Assembly: GCA_041483135.1 (NCBI GenBank)
Contig: JBGPFE010000011.1
Coordinates: 1 to 64,000, forward strand
Length of the DNA stretch: 64,000 nt
Reading direction: 5' to 3'
Source of the DNA: PALSA-1004 sp041483135
GTDB lineage: Bacteria > Pseudomonadota > Gammaproteobacteria > Burkholderiales > SG8-41
Under the pieces are notes generated by a model. That model saw only the letters and a program-made list of their open reading frames with translations. It did not search any database and was not told the origin of the DNA. The position numbers and the translations under genes were made by a program. Below are positions 55,027-63,962 of the stretch, in pieces; the first letter of the stretch is position 1; every line of letters starts with the position of its first letter.

Positions 55027-56205
55027 ATGAATCTGCCGTTGCAAGGCATCCGCGTCGTCGAGTTCGTGCACGTGGTAATGGGCCCGACCTGCGGGCTCGT
55101 GCTGGCCGATCTCGGCGCGGAGGTCATCAAGGTCGAGCCGCTCGACGGCGATCACACGCGCAAGCTCACCGCGTCCGGCGCGGGGTTCTTCCCGACCTTC
55201 AACCGCAACAAGAAAAGCGTCGCCGTCGACCTCAAATCGCAGGCCGGACGCGACATCGTGCTGAAGCTGATCAAGAGCGCAGACGTGGTGACCGAAAACT
55301 TCCGGCCGGGCGCGATGGACAAGCTCGGGTTCAGCTATGCGGAGCTTAAGAAAGTGAAGCCGGACCTGATCTACTGCTCGCTCAAGGGTTTCCTCGCCGG
55401 GCCCTACGAGCACCGCGCGGGGCTCGACGAGACGGCGCAGATGATGGGCGGGCTTGCTTACATGACGGGCCCGAAGGGCAGGCCGCTGCGCGCGGGCGCT
55501 TCGGTCAACGACATCATGGGCGGCATGTTCGCGGCGATCGCGATTCTCGCGGCGGTCATCGAACGCGGGAAAACGGGCCGCGGCCAGCACGTAAAGAGCG
55601 CGCTGTTCGAGAACTGCGCGTTCCTCGTCGGGCAGCATATGACCGAAGGGTTCATGACCGGCAAGCCGGTGGTGCCCATGCCCGACCGCATCCGCGCGTG
55701 GGCGGTCTACGACACGTTCAACACGAGCGACGGGGAGATGGTGTTCGTCGGCGTCGTCACCGACACGCAGTGGAAGATTTTCTGCAATGCGTTCGGTCTG
55801 CACGACCTCTTCGCCGATCCCGCGCTCAAGACCAATCCGCAGCGAGTCGAGGCGCGGCCGCGCATCATCCCGATCGTGACCGCGCTGTTCGGCAGGATGA
55901 CCAAGCCGGAATTGCTTGCGAAGTGCGAAGAGCTCGGCCTGCCGTTCGCGCCAATCACGAAGCCGGAAGACCTGTTCGACGATCCGCATCTGAAGGCGTC
56001 CGGCGGGCTCACCGACATCACGCTGATGAACGGCACGAAAACGCAGGTGCCGATCCTGCCGATCGAGATGGACGGGCGGCGCTTCCGTACGCGGCTCGAC
56101 CTGCCCAGGGTCGGCGAGCACACGCGCGAGATGCTGTCGGGTCTTGGTTATTCGCCGCGGGAAATCGAGCGGTTGATCGAGGACGGCGTTGCGCGCGCGG
56201 CGTGA
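55027..56205 (+). CDS. CaiB/BaiF-type (family III) CoA transferase
   Basis: 392 residues. LQGIRVVEFVHVVMGPTCGL, LADLGAEVIKVEPLDGDHTR and TENFRPGAMDKLGF are the standard opening. The catalytic aspartate lies in AGLDETAQMMGGLAYMTG, the position of D169 in formyl-CoA transferase. Length normal. No acyl-CoA ligase or hydratase is adjacent, so the acid substrate cannot be inferred. Followed by a repeat-filled gap and a malate/lactate dehydrogenase-like gene. Confidence 0.92.
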   Translation: MNLPLQGIRVVEFVHVVMGPTCGLVLADLGAEVIKVEPLDGDHTRKLTASGAGFFPTFNRNKKSVAVDLKSQAGRDIVLKLIKSADVVTENFRPGAMDKLGFSYAELKKVKPDLIYCSLKGFLAGPYEHRAGLDETAQMMGGLAYMTGPKGRPLRAGASVNDIMGGMFAAIAILAAVIERGKTGRGQHVKSALFENCAFLVGQHMTEGFMTGKPVVPMPDRIRAWAVYDTFNTSDGEMVFVGVVTDTQWKIFCNAFGLHDLFADPALKTNPQRVEARPRIIPIVTALFGRMTKPELLAKCEELGLPFAPITKPEDLFDDPHLKASGGLTDITLMNGTKTQVPILPIEMDGRRFRTRLDLPRVGEHTREMLSGLGYSPREIERLIEDGVARAA

Positions 56206-56233
56206 CGCCGGTGAGCAATATCAAAAATTATGA

Positions 56234-56426
56234 AACCGCCGATGAACGCCGATCGACGCCGATAAAACCAGAATGCAAGCCACAGAGAACACAGAGGACA
56301 CAGAGTTCACAGAGAAAAATATCAAAGTCAAGAATGCATAGGCTTGTTCGTTTTGTAATTTCGGTAGCTGACGCCTTTTGTTTCTTGATCTTATCCGCGT
56401 TCATCTGCGTTCATCGGCGGTTGCAT
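56234..56426. repeat. Nested inverted-arm repeats: GATAAACGCC-type outside, CACAGAG-type inside
   Basis: The left outer arm (56238-56268) is GAAACCGCCGATGAACGCCG plus ATCGACGCCGATAA; the right outer arm (56389-56424) is TTATCCGCGTTCATCTGCG plus TTCATCGGCGGTTGC. Between them, 56281-56314 is CCACAGAGAACACAGAGGAC plus ACAGAGTTCACAGAG. Two word families found separately elsewhere are nested here. No gene in the gap. Confidence 0.75.
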
Positions 56427-56428
56427 CA

Positions 56429-57436
56429 ATGAGTTTAGTCCCAACAGACAAGCTGACCGTGCTGGCGGCCGACGCGCTGCGCGCGAGCGGCGCGTCGGAA
56501 TCGATGGCACGCATCGCCGCGAAATATCTGGTCGCCGCTGACGCGCAGGGGCTCGGCACTCACGGCGTTGCGCGCGTTCCAACCTACTGCGGTCATCTCA
56601 AGTCGGGACGCGCGCGTGGCGACGCGGTACCGCGCATCGTCAACGAGAAACCTGCCGCGTGCCTTGTCGACGGCGGCAACGGCCTCGGCTTCGAGCCGTG
56701 TGAATTCGCGATTGCGCAGGCTATGGCGCGCGCGCAAAAGCACGGCGTCGGTTTTGCCGGTGTAACCAACGGCCATCACTGCGGCGCGCTTGGCGTGTTG
56801 CTCGAGCCGGTCGCGGCGTCCGGCATGGCCGGGATCGCATTCAGCAATGCGCCGGCTGCAATCGTGCCTGCCGGCGGCAAGCATCCGGTGTTCGGCACCA
56901 ATCCGGTAGCCGCGATTTTTCCCAGAAGTAACCGGGAACCGTTGGTGATCGACATGTCGCTCACGCAGGTCACGCGCGGCCAGATCATGTTGCTCCAGAA
57001 AGAGGGCAAGCCGATCCCCGAAGGCTGGGGCATGGACAGGGACGGCAACCCGACCACCGACGCGCAGAAGATCATTGTCGGCGGCAGCCTCTACGCGGTT
57101 GGCGGATTGAAAGGCACGATGCTTGCGCTCGCGGTCGAGCTGCTGTGCTGCGCGCTCACCGGCGCCGCGCTGTCGCACGAGATCGGATCGATTCACGTCG
57201 CCGAAGGCGCGCCGGTGCGGATGGGGCAGGCGTTTCTCGTCATCGATCCCGCCGTGCTAGCGGGAAGCGACGTTTATCTGGAACGCATTGAAGCGCTGAT
57301 AACGGCCATGCTCGAAGACGATGGTGTGCGTCTTCCCGGCGACCGCCGGCACGCGATGGCCGCGCGCGCGGCGAAAGACGGCATCGAAATCCCGGTGGAC
57401 CTGGAAAAGCAGTTGCGGGAGCTGGCGGGGCGGTAA
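56429..57436 (+). CDS. Ldh family NAD(P)-dependent oxidoreductase (malate/L-lactate/ureidoglycolate type)
   Basis: 335 residues of the LDH2/MDHG fold, distinct from classical Rossmann LDH. DAQGLGTHGVARVPTYCGHL with the conserved histidine, TNGHHCGALGVLLEPVAASG, FGTNPVAAIFPR and LVIDMSLTQVTRGQI are family blocks. Reduces 2-oxo acids or oxidises 2-hydroxy acids. The N-terminal start ATG 56429 follows the repeat directly with no clear Shine-Dalgarno sequence. Confidence 0.9.
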   Translation: MSLVPTDKLTVLAADALRASGASESMARIAAKYLVAADAQGLGTHGVARVPTYCGHLKSGRARGDAVPRIVNEKPAACLVDGGNGLGFEPCEFAIAQAMARAQKHGVGFAGVTNGHHCGALGVLLEPVAASGMAGIAFSNAPAAIVPAGGKHPVFGTNPVAAIFPRSNREPLVIDMSLTQVTRGQIMLLQKEGKPIPEGWGMDRDGNPTTDAQKIIVGGSLYAVGGLKGTMLALAVELLCCALTGAALSHEIGSIHVAEGAPVRMGQAFLVIDPAVLAGSDVYLERIEALITAMLEDDGVRLPGDRRHAMAARAAKDGIEIPVDLEKQLRELAGR

Positions 57437-57519
57437 TGTCTCGGTATGATTTCGAGCGTCGCATTGCGGACACGACCGGCCAATCTCGGATCATGGATTT
57501 GGATCCGAATTCAAGCGCG

Positions 57520-58515
57520 TCATTCGATCATCTGATCGGCGCGCAGCAGCACTGATTGGGGGATCGTGAGGCCGAGGGCTTTGGCGGTTTTCATATTGAT
57601 CACCAACTCGAACTTGGTCGGCTGCTCGATCGGCAGGTCACCCGGCAAAGCGCCATTTAGGATCTTGACCACATGAGTGGCCGCGCGTCTGCATAAATCG
57701 GCGTAACTCGCGCCATAGCTCATCAGCCCGCCGGCATGGACATATTCCGAGACATTGTAGATCGCCGGTATTCGCAGTGTCGCCGCCAATTCAGCGAGGC
57801 GCACCCTGTTGGTATGGAACATCGGATTTTCGATGACGATAAGCGCGTTCGGACGCTGTGTCCGAATGCTCGCGAACGCGCGCTCGAAATCCTCCGCTCG
57901 CGGAGACTCCTCCTTCACGAGTGCAACGCCGAGAACTTTCGCCGCGCGCTCGGTTTCCGCCAGCTGCTCCGCCACGCCTGCTGCCGATGGGGCCAGAAAA
58001 TACAGGACGGCGATGCGTTTGGTCGTGGGGAAGACCTCCTTGAGTAATTCGATGCGCTTGGCCGACAACTCGGTATGGGTACTGGTCATGCCCGTCATAT
58101 TCCCGCCGGGGTGCGCCAAGCTCTGGCCGAACCCCTGGCCAACCGGATCGGGCGCCAGCGCAAATACGATCGGTATCGTAGTACCGGACTTCCTGGCAGC
58201 CTGCGCAGCGACGCCCGATGGCGCGAACAACAGGTCAATCTTCTGCGCGAGTAACTCGGTGACGAGCGCGGGGACCCGGTCCAGTTGCCCCTCGGCCCAG
58301 CGCGGCTCGAGGACGAAGTTCTTTCCGTCGGTGTATCCGAGTTCGCGCAGGCCGCGCACAAATCCATCGAGTTGCCCCTGGGTGGATGTAACGGTGCCAT
58401 TGCTGAGGAAACCGATGCGCCAGACCTTGGACTGTTTCTGGGCAAAGGACGCCAGCGGTGCCGCGAGCAGCGCAGCGGCGGCAAGCAAAACCTGTCTACG
58501 TGGAATTTGGCTCAC
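57520..58515 (-). CDS. ABC transporter substrate-binding protein (TrpX/YtrX-like)
   Basis: 331 residues. Signal MSQIPRRQVLLAAAALLAAP; the mature protein opens VWRIGFLSNGTVTSTQGQLD, with FVRGLRELGYTDGKNFVLEP and PIVFALAPDPVGQGFGQSLA, all typical of the ABC_sub_bind family so common in Burkholderiales and Bradyrhizobium. No permease or ATPase gene lies nearby, so it is an orphan or works with a distant transporter. Ligand unknown. Confidence 0.88.
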   Translation of the reverse strand: MSQIPRRQVLLAAAALLAAPLASFAQKQSKVWRIGFLSNGTVTSTQGQLDGFVRGLRELGYTDGKNFVLEPRWAEGQLDRVPALVTELLAQKIDLLFAPSGVAAQAARKSGTTIPIVFALAPDPVGQGFGQSLAHPGGNMTGMTSTHTELSAKRIELLKEVFPTTKRIAVLYFLAPSAAGVAEQLAETERAAKVLGVALVKEESPRAEDFERAFASIRTQRPNALIVIENPMFHTNRVRLAELAATLRIPAIYNVSEYVHAGGLMSYGASYADLCRRAATHVVKILNGALPGDLPIEQPTKFELVINMKTAKALGLTIPQSVLLRADQMIE

Positions 58516-58701
58516 GATTCCCCTTCCGCGGAACGATCAGCCGGTAATGTTACGCATCGAAAGCAAACTGGCAAGTTTCCCTTCAATGACCGGAAAGGGT
58601 CGAACCGAGACAATATCTGGCGCGGCGCTGAGTTGCCTTGAGTTCGAGCTGGGCGTAACGTGTGTCCGCACGGGTAGCGTAGAGGTCATTTGCGAAATCC
58701 G
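58516..58701. other. Intergenic region without identified signal
   Basis: 186 bp between two minus-strand genes. It should hold the promoter of the substrate-binding protein gene, but I see no convincing hexamers, hairpin or repeat. Confidence 0.3.
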
Positions 58702-59763
58702 TTAAGCTGCGTGAATCGCATCACACACCGCTGACGTCACGATTTCAGTCGTCGCTTCCCCGCCCAGATCTGGTGTGTGGATTTTCCTGGCGGTGACAGT
58801 CTCGACCGCTTTCATCAGCCGCGCGCCGGCTTCTTTCTCTCCAAGGTGTTCGAGCATCATCACCGCGGTCCAAAATGTTGCGACCGGATTGGCGATGCCT
58901 TTGCCGGTAATGTCGAACGCCGAGCCGTGGATGGGCTCGAACATCGACGGGAATTTGCGCTCGGGATTGAGGTTTGCGGTCGGCGCGATGCCGAGGCTGC
59001 CGGAGAGCGCGGCGGCGAGATCCGACAGCACGTCGGCGTGCAGGTTGGTCGCGACCACGACATCGAGGCTGCGCGGTTTCAGCACCATCAGCGTCGTCAT
59101 CGCATCGACCAGCACGCGTTGCGTCTGAACGTCCGGGAAATCCTTCGCGACTTCGTAGAAAATCTCGTCCCACATCACCATGCCGTGGCGTTGAGCGTTG
59201 GATTTCGTGACGAGCGTCAAATGCTTGCGCGGGCGCTTTTGTGCAAGCTCGAACGCGAAGCGGTGGATGCGCGCGACGCCGTTGCGCGTGAACACTGAAG
59301 TTTCGGTCGCGAGTTCCTCGGGCAGGCCCCGGTGCACGCGGCCGCCGCTGCCCGAGTATTCGCCTTCCGAATTCTCGCGGATGATCACCCAGTCGATGCC
59401 TTCGCCGCCTTTGAGCGGGCTCGTGATGCCGGGCAGCACGCGCGCCGGGCGCACGTTCGCATACTGATCGAAGCCCTGGCAGATCGGCAGCCGCAGCCCC
59501 CACAGCGAAACGTGGTCGGGCACGTCGGGCGCGCCGACCGCGCCGAAGAAAATCGCATCGAACTTCTTGAGCTTGTCGAGCCCGCCCTCGGGGATGTAGT
59601 AACCGTGCTTCTTGTAGTAATCGCTGCTCCACGGAAAATGCTCGACGTTCAACTTGAAGCCGCGGTCGCGCTCCGCGAGCACTTTAAGGACTTCAAGACC
59701 GGCGGCGATGACTTCCGTGCCGATACCGTCGCCGGGGATGGCGGCAATTTTGTATGAGCGCAT
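58702..59763 (-). CDS. ttuC: Tartrate dehydrogenase / D-malate dehydrogenase (isocitrate/isopropylmalate family)
   Basis: 353 residues. IAAIPGDGIGTEVI opens the fold; WGLRLPICQGFDQYANVRPA holds the substrate arginine, IIRENSEGEYSGSGGRVH the family loop, and LVDAMTTLMVLKPRSLDVVV and MFEPIHGSAFDITGKGIANP the metal and NAD sites. The pattern matches TtuC/DmlA rather than LeuB. It oxidises tartrate or decarboxylates D-malate with NAD+. Stand-alone gene. Confidence 0.88.
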   Translation of the reverse strand: MRSYKIAAIPGDGIGTEVIAAGLEVLKVLAERDRGFKLNVEHFPWSSDYYKKHGYYIPEGGLDKLKKFDAIFFGAVGAPDVPDHVSLWGLRLPICQGFDQYANVRPARVLPGITSPLKGGEGIDWVIIRENSEGEYSGSGGRVHRGLPEELATETSVFTRNGVARIHRFAFELAQKRPRKHLTLVTKSNAQRHGMVMWDEIFYEVAKDFPDVQTQRVLVDAMTTLMVLKPRSLDVVVATNLHADVLSDLAAALSGSLGIAPTANLNPERKFPSMFEPIHGSAFDITGKGIANPVATFWTAVMMLEHLGEKEAGARLMKAVETVTARKIHTPDLGGEATTEIVTSAVCDAIHAA

Positions 59764-59774
59764 GTGCTGACGCG

Positions 59775-59814
59775 GTGAAGGAGTGAAGGAGTGAAGGAGT
59801 GAAGGAGTGAAGGG
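59775..59814. repeat. Tandem GTGAAGGA octamers
   Basis: Four exact GTGAAGGA units followed by GTGAAGGG, between the divergent ttuC and tsaB genes. The same word forms the arms of the repeat at 30805-30899. Confidence 0.8.
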
Positions 59815-59894
59815 TAACGGCTCACCGCGCGTTTGTCATCCTCGGCGGCCGCGCCAGCGTGTAAAATCCGATTTTGCCATCCCGCGTCTGTCCA

Positions 59895-60599
59895 TTGAAA
59901 ATTCTCGCACTCGAAACCTCGACCGAATTGTGTTCCGCTGCGCTGTGGCGGGACGGCAAGGTCGACGCGCGTGAAGCGGACGCGGGCCAGCGCCACTCCG
60001 AACTGCTGCTGCCGATGATCGACGCGCTGCTCATGCAACACAATCTTGCCGTGCGCGATCTCGATTGCATTGCGTTCGGCGCGGGGCCGGGATCGTTCAC
60101 CGGGCTGAGGATCGCGTGCGGCGTCGCGCAGGGCATCGCGTTCGGTGCGGAACTGCCGGTAGTCGGCGTCGGCACATTGCTTGCGCTCGCGGCAGCGTCG
60201 CGTGCCGAGCGCGTCGTATGCTGCCTCGATGCGCGCATGGGCGAGGTTTATCACGCCGCATACGAAAAGCGCGGCGACGGCTGGCATGCCGTGCACGAGC
60301 CCAGCCTGTGCAAGCCGGATGCGGCGCCGGATTTGCCCGCGGGCAAGTGGACCGCCTGTGGCAGCGGGTTTGCCGCGTATCGCGCCGCGCTCGAGAGCCG
60401 CTACGCCGGCAGGCTCGAGCGCGTGATCGAAGGTCTCGCGCCGCACGCGAAGGAAATCGCGGTGCTGGCGGCGGCCGAATTCGAGCGCGGCAACGCGGTA
60501 GCCGCCGAGCATGCGGCACCGCTTTACGTGCGCAACAAAGTCGCACTGCCGATTAACGAGCGCAGCAAGATCACGCTGCGGACAGGCGACGAACGATGA
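59895..60599 (+). CDS. tsaB: tRNA threonylcarbamoyladenosine biosynthesis protein TsaB
   Basis: 234 residues from TTG 59895 (KILALETSTELCSAALW). The next conserved block is FGAGPGSFTGLRIACGVAQG. It partners TsaD and TsaE in t6A37 synthesis. A TTG start is required because the family N terminus MKILALET begins there; the upstream TTG at 59874 adds seven non-conserved residues. Overlaps rimI by ATGA. Confidence 0.92.
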   Translation: MKILALETSTELCSAALWRDGKVDAREADAGQRHSELLLPMIDALLMQHNLAVRDLDCIAFGAGPGSFTGLRIACGVAQGIAFGAELPVVGVGTLLALAAASRAERVVCCLDARMGEVYHAAYEKRGDGWHAVHEPSLCKPDAAPDLPAGKWTACGSGFAAYRAALESRYAGRLERVIEGLAPHAKEIAVLAAAEFERGNAVAAEHAAPLYVRNKVALPINERSKITLRTGDER

Positions 60600-61060
60600 G
60601 CGCGCTCCTCGACAATCTGCCGCTATACCGCCGCATGACGGCCGACGATCTCGACACCGTGGTCGCGATCGAGAATGAAATTTATCCGCATCCATGGACG
60701 CGCGGTAATTTCAGCGACTCGCTCATCGCCGGCTACCACTGCTGGATCATGGAGCTCGGCGGGGAAATTGTCGGCTACAGTGTGGTCATGATCGCGGCCG
60801 GCGAGGCGCACTTGCTCAACATGAGCATTGCCGCGGAATGGCAGCGCCGCGGGCTCGGGCGCGAGCTGCTCAAATTCCTGCTCAAGCTCGCGCGCGATTT
60901 TCACGCGCACAAGATTTACCTCGAGGTGCGGCCGTCGAACATCGCCGGACGCAGGCTGTATGCGAGCGCGGGTTTCAGCGAGATCGCGACGCGGCGCGGT
61001 TATTATCCGGCGACGCGCGGGCGCGAAGACGCCGTGATCATGGAACTCGAATTGATATGA
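60596..61060 (+). CDS. rimI: Ribosomal protein S18 alanine N-acetyltransferase RimI
   Basis: 154 residues, GNAT fold. IENEIYPHPWTRGNFSDSL is the RimI opening; acetyl-CoA loop LLNMSIAAEWQRRGLGRELL; C-terminal NIAGRRLYASAGFSEIATRRGYY. The tsaB-rimI linkage is conserved in many proteobacteria. Overlaps the next gene by 4 nt. Confidence 0.94.
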   Translation: MSALLDNLPLYRRMTADDLDTVVAIENEIYPHPWTRGNFSDSLIAGYHCWIMELGGEIVGYSVVMIAAGEAHLLNMSIAAEWQRRGLGRELLKFLLKLARDFHAHKIYLEVRPSNIAGRRLYASAGFSEIATRRGYYPATRGREDAVIMELELI

Positions 61061-61854
61061 CTTCGCGCCGCGATGAAATCCTGAAAGAGCTGGGCCTGTG
61101 GCCGGTGTGGCGACTGCGCACGGCGGCGGTGACACCGGCCGAACCGGCAGCGCCGCCGCAGCCTGTTGCGCGGGTGGCGGAAAGCGCGCCGGCGCCGGTT
61201 AAACCGAGAGTCGTTCGCGCAGCGGCGCAAGCCGCCCCGGCGCTGCCGCTCGATGCGCGTTCCGCCGAAATCGCGCAGATGGATTGGCCTCAGCTCAAAG
61301 CGAGCGTCGCCGGCTGCACCGCCTGCGCGCTGCACAAGGAGCGCAACAAAACCGTGTTCGGCGTCGGCGACGAACGCGCCGAGTGGCTCTTCATCGGCGA
61401 AGGGCCGGGCGCGGACGAAGACGCGAAAGGCGAGCCGTTCGTCGGCCAGGCCGGGAAACTTCTCGACAACATGCTCGCCGCGATCAAATTGAAGCGCGGT
61501 GAGAATGTCTATATCGCGAATTGCGTGAAATGCCGGCCTCCCAACAACCGTAATCCCGAGGCGCTCGAAATCGCGCAATGCGAGCCGTATCTGCACCGCC
61601 AGATCGCGCTGATCGGGCCTAAGCTGATCGTCGCGCTCGGCAAGGTCGCGGCGGTCAACCTGCTGCGGCGCGAGGCAACGATCGCGAGCCTGCGCGGCAA
61701 AGTGCTCGAATACCAGGGCATACCGCTGATCATTACCTACCACCCGGCGTACCTGCTGCGCAGCCTGCCCGACAAGGCCAAGGCGTGGGAGGATCTGTGC
61801 TTTGCGGCCGAGACCATGAAGGGCTTGCAAACCGGGGAACCGGCCCCCATTTGA
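61057..61854 (+). CDS. Family 4 uracil-DNA glycosylase
   Basis: 265 residues. An Ala/Pro-rich N-terminal linker (residues 20-65) leads to the 4Fe-4S UDG domain: AGCTACALHKERNKTVFGVG, FIGEGPGADEDAKGEPFVGQ AGKLLDN, NCVKCRPPNNRNP and ITYHPAYLLR. Cysteines in CTAC, CVKC and QCEPY bind the cluster. It excises uracil from DNA. The longer N terminus is typical of betaproteobacterial members, which can look like an SPO1 polymerase-related fusion. Confidence 0.92.
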   Translation: MTSRRDEILKELGLWPVWRLRTAAVTPAEPAAPPQPVARVAESAPAPVKPRVVRAAAQAAPALPLDARSAEIAQMDWPQLKASVAGCTACALHKERNKTVFGVGDERAEWLFIGEGPGADEDAKGEPFVGQAGKLLDNMLAAIKLKRGENVYIANCVKCRPPNNRNPEALEIAQCEPYLHRQIALIGPKLIVALGKVAAVNLLRREATIASLRGKVLEYQGIPLIITYHPAYLLRSLPDKAKAWEDLCFAAETMKGLQTGEPAPI

Positions 61855-61883
61855 GCAACGAGGTCTATCCTGAGGAGAGGCTC

Positions 61884-62558
61884 ATGAAACGAATTTTCTT
61901 GGTATTGACGTTATTGGCTGCAACGCTGGGCTTGAGCGGCTGCGGCTACAACACGATGCAGGCCGGCGACCAGCAGATCAAGGCGGCCTGGGCCGAGGTG
62001 GTCAACCAGTACCAGCGGCGCGCCGACCTCATTCCCAACCTCGTCGAGACCGTGAAGGGCTTCGCCGGCCAGGAGCAGGCGGTGCTGCTCGGCGTCACCA
62101 ACGCGCGCGCCAAGGTAGGCTCGATCCAGGCGACCCCCGAGCTCGTCAACGATCCCGCGGCGTTCCAGAAATTCACGGCGGCGCAGGGCGAGCTCACTTC
62201 CGCGCTCTCGCGCCTGATGGTGATCGTGGAAAGATATCCCGAGCTCAAGTCCGACCGCAATTTCCGCGACCTGCAGGCGCAGCTCGAAGGCACGGAAAAC
62301 CGCATCACGGTGGCGCGCAACCGTTACATCAAGTCAGTGCAGGAGTACAACACGACGGTCGTGCAGTTTCCGACCAATCTCACAGCGATGATCTTCGGCT
62401 TCAAGGAGAAGCCGCAGTTCACCGTCGAGAACGAGAAGGCGATCGCCACGCCGCCGAAAGTCGATTTCGGCAAACCCGCCGCGCCGGCGCAGGAACCGGC
62501 GAAGTCCGCCATTCCGCCGAGCCCGCCGAGCGAGTATTCGGTGCCGGCGACTAAATAA
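61884..62558 (+). CDS. lemA: LemA family lipoprotein
   Basis: 224 residues. TGAGGAGAGG precedes ATG 61884. The signal has lipobox LSGC. The four-helix LemA core has AWAEVVNQYQRRADLIPNLV, ARAKVGSIQATPELV, SALSRLMVIVERYPELKSDR NFRDLQAQLEGTENRI and YNTTVVQFPTN. A Pro-rich tail follows. LemA is usually encoded with TPM-domain proteins, exactly as here. Confidence 0.93.
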   Translation: MKRIFLVLTLLAATLGLSGCGYNTMQAGDQQIKAAWAEVVNQYQRRADLIPNLVETVKGFAGQEQAVLLGVTNARAKVGSIQATPELVNDPAAFQKFTAAQGELTSALSRLMVIVERYPELKSDRNFRDLQAQLEGTENRITVARNRYIKSVQEYNTTVVQFPTNLTAMIFGFKEKPQFTVENEKAIATPPKVDFGKPAAPAQEPAKSAIPPSPPSEYSVPATK

Positions 62559-62564
62559 GCCGCC

Positions 62565-63113
62565 ATGCATGCAAGGACGCTGCCGCGGGCGCTGCTCGCC
62601 GCCGCGTTGTTGCTTGCGCCGCAGTTGACCGCGGCGCAAATGCCAGTGCCGCCGCTGAAGAGTCGGATCACCGATGTTACGGGGGCACTTTCATCCGGGC
62701 AGATTCAGACGCTTGAGCAGACACTCGCCGCGTTCGAAGCGCGCAAAGGGGTGCAGGTCGCGGTGCTGATCGTGCCGACGACGCAGCCCGAGACTGTCGA
62801 GCACTACGCAGCGCGCGTGTTCGATGAGTGGAAGTTGGGGCACGAAGGCGTCGGTGATGGCGTATTGCTGGCAATAGCCAAGAACGATCGCAGATTGAGA
62901 ATTGAGATAAGTTACGGACTTGAGAGCGTGCTGGACAATCCGACGCTCCAACGCATTATCGACGAAGAGATCGTGCCTCGCTTCAAGCAGGGCGATTTCT
63001 ATGAAGGCGTCAGCGCGGGCGTCGAGCACATTATGGAGGTCATCGACCATGGCTTCATCAAACCCGGCGAGCGGGCGCAGCGAATAACTTCTTTACCGCC
63101 TACGGCCAGATGA
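62565..63113 (+). CDS. TPM-domain exported protein, short form (YgcG-like)
   Basis: 182 residues. Signal peptide (ALLAAALLLAPQLTAAQ), then the TPM domain: VPPLKSRITDVTGALSSGQI, FEARKGVQVAVLIVPTTQPE and RIEISYGLESVLDNPTLQRI. The C-terminal membrane segment and glycine-rich tail of the next gene are missing here, so this looks like a truncated tandem paralogue or a soluble periplasmic form. The stop overlaps the next start. Confidence 0.85.
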   Translation: MHARTLPRALLAAALLLAPQLTAAQMPVPPLKSRITDVTGALSSGQIQTLEQTLAAFEARKGVQVAVLIVPTTQPETVEHYAARVFDEWKLGHEGVGDGVLLAIAKNDRRLRIEISYGLESVLDNPTLQRIIDEEIVPRFKQGDFYEGVSAGVEHIMEVIDHGFIKPGERAQRITSLPPTAR

Positions 63114-63961
63114 AGAACGACTTATTACCCCGTGGCTGGCTGCCGGTTTTGCTGGCGGCTTGCGCGCTGCTCGCGGCGGGCTTCGCATTCGCCGATGTCG
63201 CGGTGCCGCCGCTCAAAGCGCGCGTCACCGATCTTACGGCGACGCTTTCATCGCAGCAGCAGGCAACGCTGGAAGAAACGCTGCGCGCATTCGAAGCGCG
63301 CAAGGGCAGCCAGGTCGCGGTCTTGATCGTGCCGACGACGAAACCCGAGGAGATCGAACAGTATTCGATCCGTGTTTTCGATCAGTGGAAGCTCGGCCGC
63401 AAGGGCATTGACGACGGCGTGCTGCTGCTCGTCGCAACGAACGACCACCGGCTGAGGATCGAGGTCGGTTACGGTCTCGAAGGCGTGCTCAACGACGCGA
63501 CCGCCAAGCGCATCGTCGAGGAAGACATCACGCCGCATTTCAAGCAGGCCGATTTCTACGGCGGCGTCAGTGCAGGTGTCGCGCGCATCATCAAGGTCGT
63601 CGACGGCGAGCCGCTGCCGCCGCCGAAGGGCCGTCCGAAGTCGGGCGGCGGGATCGATATCAATTCGCTGCTCTTCATCGGATTCATCCTGGTGTTTGTC
63701 GTCGGCAGCGTATTACGCGCGATTTTTGGCAGATTTCTCGGCGCCGGCATGGTTGGCGGGATCGCAGGCGTTATCGCGTGGACGATTGGCGGTGCGCTGT
63801 TGATCGGCGTTGTCGTTGCGATCATTGCGTTCATTTTTTCGCTGTTGGGCGGCACGCGCGGCTGGGGCGGTGGCGGTTTCGGCAGTGGTGGATTCAGCGG
63901 CGGCGGGTTCAGCGGGGGCGGCGGATTCGGCGGCGGTGGCGGCGCCTCGGGGAGCTGGTGA
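63110..63961 (+). CDS. TPM-domain membrane protein YgcG-like, with Gly-rich tail
   Basis: 283 residues. Signal peptide, TPM domain (VPPLKARVTDLTATLSSQQQ to about 165), then three hydrophobic segments (INSLLFIGFILVFVVGSVLR; MVGGIAGVIAWTIGGALLIG; VVVAIIAFIFSLLGG) and a Gly/Ser/Phe tail. Very similar through residue 165 to the upstream 182-residue protein, so tandem duplication is likely. Likely inner-membrane anchored, function unclear (quality control of photosystem proteins in plants; unknown in bacteria). Confidence 0.88.
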   Translation: MKNDLLPRGWLPVLLAACALLAAGFAFADVAVPPLKARVTDLTATLSSQQQATLEETLRAFEARKGSQVAVLIVPTTKPEEIEQYSIRVFDQWKLGRKGIDDGVLLLVATNDHRLRIEVGYGLEGVLNDATAKRIVEEDITPHFKQADFYGGVSAGVARIIKVVDGEPLPPPKGRPKSGGGIDINSLLFIGFILVFVVGSVLRAIFGRFLGAGMVGGIAGVIAWTIGGALLIGVVVAIIAFIFSLLGGTRGWGGGGFGSGGFSGGGFSGGGGFGGGGGASGSW

Positions 63962-63962
63962 T

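Noticed and set aside
54619..56121. 500-codon minus-strand frame
   Set aside because: Antisense to the CoA transferase gene and running through the RidA start; no recognisable domain.
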